Shown: positions 59,777 through 64,000 of the stretch, piece by piece
How the letters are laid out: every line of letters starts with the position of its first letter
Numbering within the stretch: position 1 is the stretch's first letter
Origin: Auriscalpium vulgare
Taxonomy: Eukaryota; Basidiomycota; Agaricomycetes; Russulales; Auriscalpiaceae
NCBI GenBank assembly: GCA_019915015.1
Contig: JAHBBC010000007.1
Coordinates: 1-64,000, forward strand
Reading direction: 5' to 3'
DNA length: 64,000 nucleotides
Program-made: the position numbers and the translations under genes
The notes under the pieces: generated by a model
The model's input: the letters and a program-made list of their open reading frames with translations, nothing else
Database searches by the model: none
What the model was told of the DNA's origin: nothing

Positions 59777-61052
59777 ATGCCTCCAAAGCGTCCCAAAGAG
59801 CACTCGCTCAGCCCGCCACCTGCTTCTCGGAGGCGACTAGCTTCCGCACACGATGCTCTCCCCGGTGCGCTACTTCTCTTCAGCTTCCTTCCCGTGCTGA
59901 CGCTGGTTGTTTGTCAGTTTGCTTCGCGTCGAGCTCGCGACTGCATGTACAGGACGTCCCGCCCTATGATGTTGATGCAGCGTCAGGTATGTGGATCACA
60001 ATTTCCCTCTTTATATCTGCTCATTTGCATTGCAGTTTACCCCACTCCTCTCTCTGACGCCCCTGTCTTGTCTACATCTCCGTACTCTATGTCCCCTACT
60101 CCTGGCTTGACATCGGCGACGTCCCAGGTCTTTGCTTCCAGCTCTCGACTGCTCGTGGAAGACTGCCCTACGTTGCCGGGCACCGTCATCTCATGTTCGT
60201 CCCTTCCGCTCGGTTTCTGTCTAATTGATGTATAGCGTCGTCTGCGAGCCTCCGTCCCGTGCCGGCGTCTCCTCCGCAATTCGGCAATACATCTCTTACT
60301 GCCGTCGGGCCTGCATCATCACCATTCGAGGCCGAGAGGACAATACATGCGTGGTCATGTCCGCTTTATAGTGATTCACCTGCTCATCTGCTTTTTCGCC
60401 TGCTAGTCGACTCCCCGTCGGGCTCATCGCTACCGTGGCCACCTCCTATTTCTCTGCGTGACCCTCTCCGTCTTCCAGTCCAGTCTTTGACCCTCAACGT
60501 GCGTGATTTCGTTTGTGTTTACCGAGTCGAACTAACAAATATTATCCCTGTAGGATGACGCGTTGCAGTTGTCGCGCACGACTTGGTCGAGGACGATAGA
60601 CATAGGCGGCACCGCCCGGGCACCTGGACGATCAGTACATATGGACTTATTTGTTCGCGTGCTTATCTCCTTCGATAGCGGAGGTTCCGATACGGGTCTC
60701 TCGAGATCTATTCGATCCGAGCGCCTTCCTCAGCACAACTCGTGTGCGGGCTTTCAGATTGTGGACACTGAGTAATCTGAAGTCCATTGCCAAAGCTCAT
60801 GGCATTGGTGTGCTTTATCGTGCTGATAGGATTCTGTCCGGGACAACGTCCTTGCCCATCGATGCAGTCATGTATGTTCTCCACCGTTGACACGGCCTCA
60901 CGAGTCCGACCAACACCTTTACGGAAGCCATGGGCTGCGCCATGAAAGTGGCCGGTACGATCATCATCGTAAAAGAGTGGGGATGTCCAGAGGAGTTGTC
61001 GGAGTCGTTCAGCGAAGCATTGGACTGGACCGAGATAGTTGCGGCGCTGTAA
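59777..61052 (+). CDS. Hypothetical multi-exon protein, Ser/Pro-rich
   Basis: ATG at 59,777 (MPPKRPKEHSLSPPPASRRR) opens a spliced frame; introns at about 59,864, 59,989 and 60,199 have good GT-AG borders. The product repeats a motif, FASSSRLHVQDVPPYDVDAAS then FASSSRLLVEDCPTLPG (quoted as two separate copies). Beyond 60,500 I see exon-like text in a changed frame (SRDLFDPSAFLSTTRVRAF, LKSIAKAHGIGVLYRADR, and a last piece WGCPEELSESFSEALDW before the stop at 61,052), so the 3' half may be broken. I recognise no family; the basic Ser/Pro start resembles N-termini of transposon proteins. Confidence 0.4.
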
Positions 61053-61609
61053 AGTACGGAGGGATCCCCCACTGCAAACTCCTTTTCGGGATCCTTGTAA
61101 TTATTGAGGGACAACGTTCTTCTTCTAATATCTTACTAGAAGGGCTCCCACACGCGACGAAGCCCAAATCAGGCGGCTTCGACGACCAGGCGATGCCCGG
61201 TAGGGCTGTGCTTTATGTGAGCTGTGAGGTGACCGAATCGAGTGGGAAGTATCTATGTATAGTAAGAGTATGTCTGAATTGAGAGATGAAGCGACGCGCA
61301 CGAGCGCGTCGTCTGATGACCCGTGTACGCGTCGTAGACCTGGGTCTACGATCTTGTGGTTGTGAATGGGAGGAATGCTTGTTTGATGAATGTTGAGACA
61401 CCCAAGAGACACTTTTGATGCAGGCTTTAATCCCAGTGAAAACCCGGTCTGGATCCCTATGCCCCGGTATGCGCAGGTCGGGACAAATGTGCATCCATCT
61501 GCGCAATGCGACCCCGTGACGTAGACACAGCGCGCGTCGTCGCCGCAAATGTACTGTAGACTAGCACAATCCCAGCGCCAGCGCCGCTGCCTCGCTGCAA
61601 CGGCGCTGC
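61053..61609. other. Intergenic, no supported gene
   Basis: Short frames on both strands, no domains. Contains no clear repeat before 61,610. Confidence 0.3.
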
Positions 61610-61830
61610 TTTGCCGCTTCGACACCTCGCGCGCATCGTGCTGCCCAAAGCCACGCCGCCTGCGCTGCCAAAGTCGCGCCGCGTCGCCTGCGCCGCCAAA
61701 TCCGCTCCGCGTCTCCTGTGCTGCCCTGCGCCGCTCCGTGTAGACTGCGCCGCCAAATCCGCTCCGTGTCGCCTGCGCTGCTGCCTGCGCTGCCCTGCGC
61801 CGCTCCGTGTCGCCTGCGCATAGCCGCTTC
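61610..61830. repeat. GC-rich imperfect tandem repeats
   Basis: Variants of CGCCAAATCCGCTCCGTGTC and CTGCGCTGCCCTGCGCCGC alternate with a period of roughly 40-60 bases. The long frames on the minus strand here are produced by the repeat and are not genes. Confidence 0.7.
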
Positions 61831-61915
61831 TGCCCCCGTCGTGCGCCTCCATCTGACGCTCGTCCTGGCGGCCTCTCCGCGCTGCGTGTTTGCATAGCTC
61901 TCTGCGGGACGTACC

Positions 61916-62456
61916 ATGGCCGAAACCTCTACTGGGAGCTCGGGCCAACGAGCTGCAGCTGTGTACTACTGTGGCTGTCTGCGGTACTGTCGTGGCGATC
62001 ACTACAAGGCGGTCTCCAAGTCGACCTACCATGCACATAGCAAATACCGAGACCTGGAGACCCAAGTAGGGCAGCCTGCACCTCGGAAGCGAAGGAGAAC
62101 CGATGTCTTTGGGGAAGGGTCCACTTCCCAGGTGAGTGGGCCTGCTAGCACCTCACAACAGAGTCCTCATCAAAACACACAGCATTCCGCACACGAATCA
62201 CACGAAGACATACCAGCTGAGGATACAAGCATATATTCGGGACTGGTGCATGGCAGTTATGCATAGTGGTGCCCTTGCAGTTAGCACCTACCATGGGCTC
62301 AACGCTCTTGCAGTTATTCCTGTCCAAGACATCATCACAGTGGTAGCTATGGTGCCTTTTCAGGACAGCGAGGATAGGTTTCATCTTGTGGAGAAGCCTG
62401 GTGCACAGATGGCTTTCTACAATGGCATTGTGGAGGAGGTTGTGGATGATGACTAG
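61916..62456 (+). mobile_element. Plavaka-like transposon, internal deletion derivative
   Basis: The first frame (61,916-62,266) begins MAETSTG and has a Cys-rich head CGCLRYCRGDHYKAVSKSTY followed by HAHSKYRD, like the N-terminal zinc-finger-type start of Agaricomycete Plavaka/Tnp2-type proteins. Directly afterwards, in another frame, come VQDIITVVAMVPFQD and DRFHLVEKPGAQMAFYN with an acidic end at 62,456, which resembles the conserved C-terminal end of Plavaka proteins. The several hundred residues that normally separate the two, including the catalytic part, are missing. I infer a non-autonomous internal-deletion copy. Terminal repeats were not identified. Confidence 0.5.
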
Positions 62457-64000
62457 CTGTACAGTTTGTTGAGGCTTGTTTCATTGAGTCTACTATTCAG
62501 TCTGCACTATATCAACAACCCTTTCATTCCTATCTGATTGTTCTCTGGTCCCCCCTCCACCTTACTCAAGTGTGGCATGCTTAAAGGGGTCGCCTTTGAA
62601 AGGGCATTGAAATCTCATCCAGCAATCGCCTTAGACCTGCGTGATGTGATACTTAGTTTAGACGGCGCGATAGCAGCAGCTAGCAGCCGCGTATGCGTCA
62701 GCGCACGCACTATGCCTGCGACCAGGCGACCCGCCCGCGCGCGCGCGCAAACACGCACTGCGAGGCAGCGACGGACCAGTCGAGATGAACAGATAGGCGG
62801 GCCATGTGAAACGCACCGTGCAGAGAAGGCGCACGACGCGTTGGGCACGTGCCGCGTCTTTGTTGATTGTTTGTTGATTGTCACACCTTTCGTGTGACCT
62901 CGTCACTGTTCAAAACCGCGCCTCCACCCTCCTCTTCCTGCCAGCACGGTTGCCTCGCCAGAAGCGCGCTCAGCTTGAGCGGGGCGCCGTGCACACTCGT
63001 CTCTCTCGTACGCCCTCGTCTATTCGACGCCCATTCCCTCCCGACTCGTAGGTAGGTCCCGCAGCAGCAGCTCCGGGCTTCTCCCACTGCCCTGAGCTGC
63101 CGGCGCATTCTTTTCTTTCGCGCTGTGCGGGGCTCATTTCCACCCCGCACGGACGCTCCCCATGCCTCTCCATGCACAGCAGCAGGCGCGCGCCGCAGGA
63201 CTATGCGCCTCGGCGCGGTTCCACTCCTGCTACGCGTTGCCAGCTGGCAGCCTCAGCCGCTGTGCATTTGCAGGGCATCTCTGTGAGTAACCCCGCTGTG
63301 CCCTTTCTGGCCAATCACCTCCCCACACCAGGCCCGGCCAGTCTTGTTGGCAGCCAGAGACACAGCTGCGCGCTGCGCACGAAGAGGGCGCACCGGCTCA
63401 CGCAGCAGCAGCCGGCGCAGCCACGCCCGCACAGAAACAGGAAGACGGAGAACAGGCAGGCCGCCCTCGTGCCGTACGAGGACGGCACGCCAGCGGACAG
63501 CGACGCGTCAGCTGCGGCGAGTATCAGAAGGGCAAGGCCAGCAGCAGCCTTTGGACAGAGCAGCCCCACGAGACCGCCGTCGGCGTGCGCGAGGTCAGCA
63601 GCTAGGTGCGTAAGTCCATCCCACGGCGCAATGTTTTTCCTGTGATTGCCGGTGCTTGCACTTTGGCTGACGGCGGCGCAGCCAGGTCACGCACAGGGAA
63701 GAGCAATGTCCCGGACGTGCTCAAAGCGCACGACAACCGGCTCACCAAGCTCACGCGCGACCTTGCGCTCTACCTCATGGAGAAGACTCGGTACTGCGGG
63801 CGCGGCCTCACCACGTGAGTCTCCTCGCCGACCGCCTTCGTCGGACCCCGGCGCTGACGGGGCTGCGTTAACTTACATCTCCCTGGTGTGCATAGTTACG
63901 TCGGTCGCACGCCGCGCCGCTTCGACCTAGTGTTTTTCGGGCTCGGGCTGGGCCTCGAGCCCTGGGCTTGGGCCAGGTTTTCGTAGGCTCGGGCTGCTGG
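62457..64000. other. Repeat-rich region, no supported gene
   Basis: Contains GC-rich short frames. A stretch at about 63,690-63,815 reads protein-like (PDVLKAHDNRLTKLTRDLAL, then MEKTRYCGRG) and ends at a GTGAGT donor, with a possible next exon near 63,896; I do not recognise it and it runs toward the window end. The last 60 bases are low-complexity GGGCTCGGGCT repeats. Confidence 0.3.

Noticed and set aside
59777..61052. Assignment to a KDZ transposon
   Set aside because: The N-terminal style is suggestive, but no catalytic motif of that family is visible, so I left it as hypothetical.
61125..62065. Long minus-strand frames of about 200-256 codons
   Set aside because: They are made by the GC-rich tandem repeat at 61,610-61,830 and consist of repetitive Arg/Ala/Gly text without start context or splice partners.

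Overview
The window is nuclear DNA of a basidiomycete, most likely an Agaricomycete of the Polyporales type. Its genes have many short GT-AG introns of about 47-60 bases. Families typical of that group are present: NB-ARC/TPR receptors, F-box proteins, DUF6589 proteins, Plavaka-like relics and a cytochrome P450. All gene calls come from reading frames and splice signals by eye; no search or alignment program was run.

Layout. 0-20 kb is accessory: an F-box relic, a P450, a SET-domain gene, a metallophosphoesterase, a very AT-rich NB-ARC/TPR receptor, a second decaying SET copy and another F-box gene. Most of these carry a single-base frameshift. 20-21 kb holds an intact MDP-1 phosphatase. 21.35-24.56 kb lies between two 70-base inverted repeats and contains a heavily frameshifted MPE1 copy. 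24.8-40.7 kb is a core block without visible breaks: CCCH zinc-finger protein, PRP16, GET2, a mitochondrial ribosomal protein, MSH4 and a sugar transporter. 41-47.5 kb is mostly decayed, with RhoGEF remnants, AT-rich repeats and one unusual multi-exon transcription unit. 54-59.4 kb is again mostly housekeeping-like: F-box protein, FAD oxidoreductase, NAA38 and a small unknown gene, plus a DPM1 relic. 59.7-64 kb is repeat-rich with a Plavaka-like deletion derivative.

The most striking object is at 47,823-53,582. A RecQ-like helicase and a DUF6589 protein face each other inside imperfect terminal inverted repeats of about 130-140 bases. The element starts TAGAC, ends GTCTA, and is flanked by a perfect 9-base direct repeat GTCGAGACC. 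The start codons of both genes lie inside the inverted repeats. This looks like a complete, possibly active two-gene DNA transposon; I know of no described family with this composition. Long inverted repeats and 9-base target duplications recall Mutator-like elements.

Frameshifts cluster in the accessory genes and in the inverted-repeat unit, while the core genes read cleanly over more than 15 kb. This favours real decay of dispensable genes over uniform sequencing error, although error cannot be excluded for each single case.
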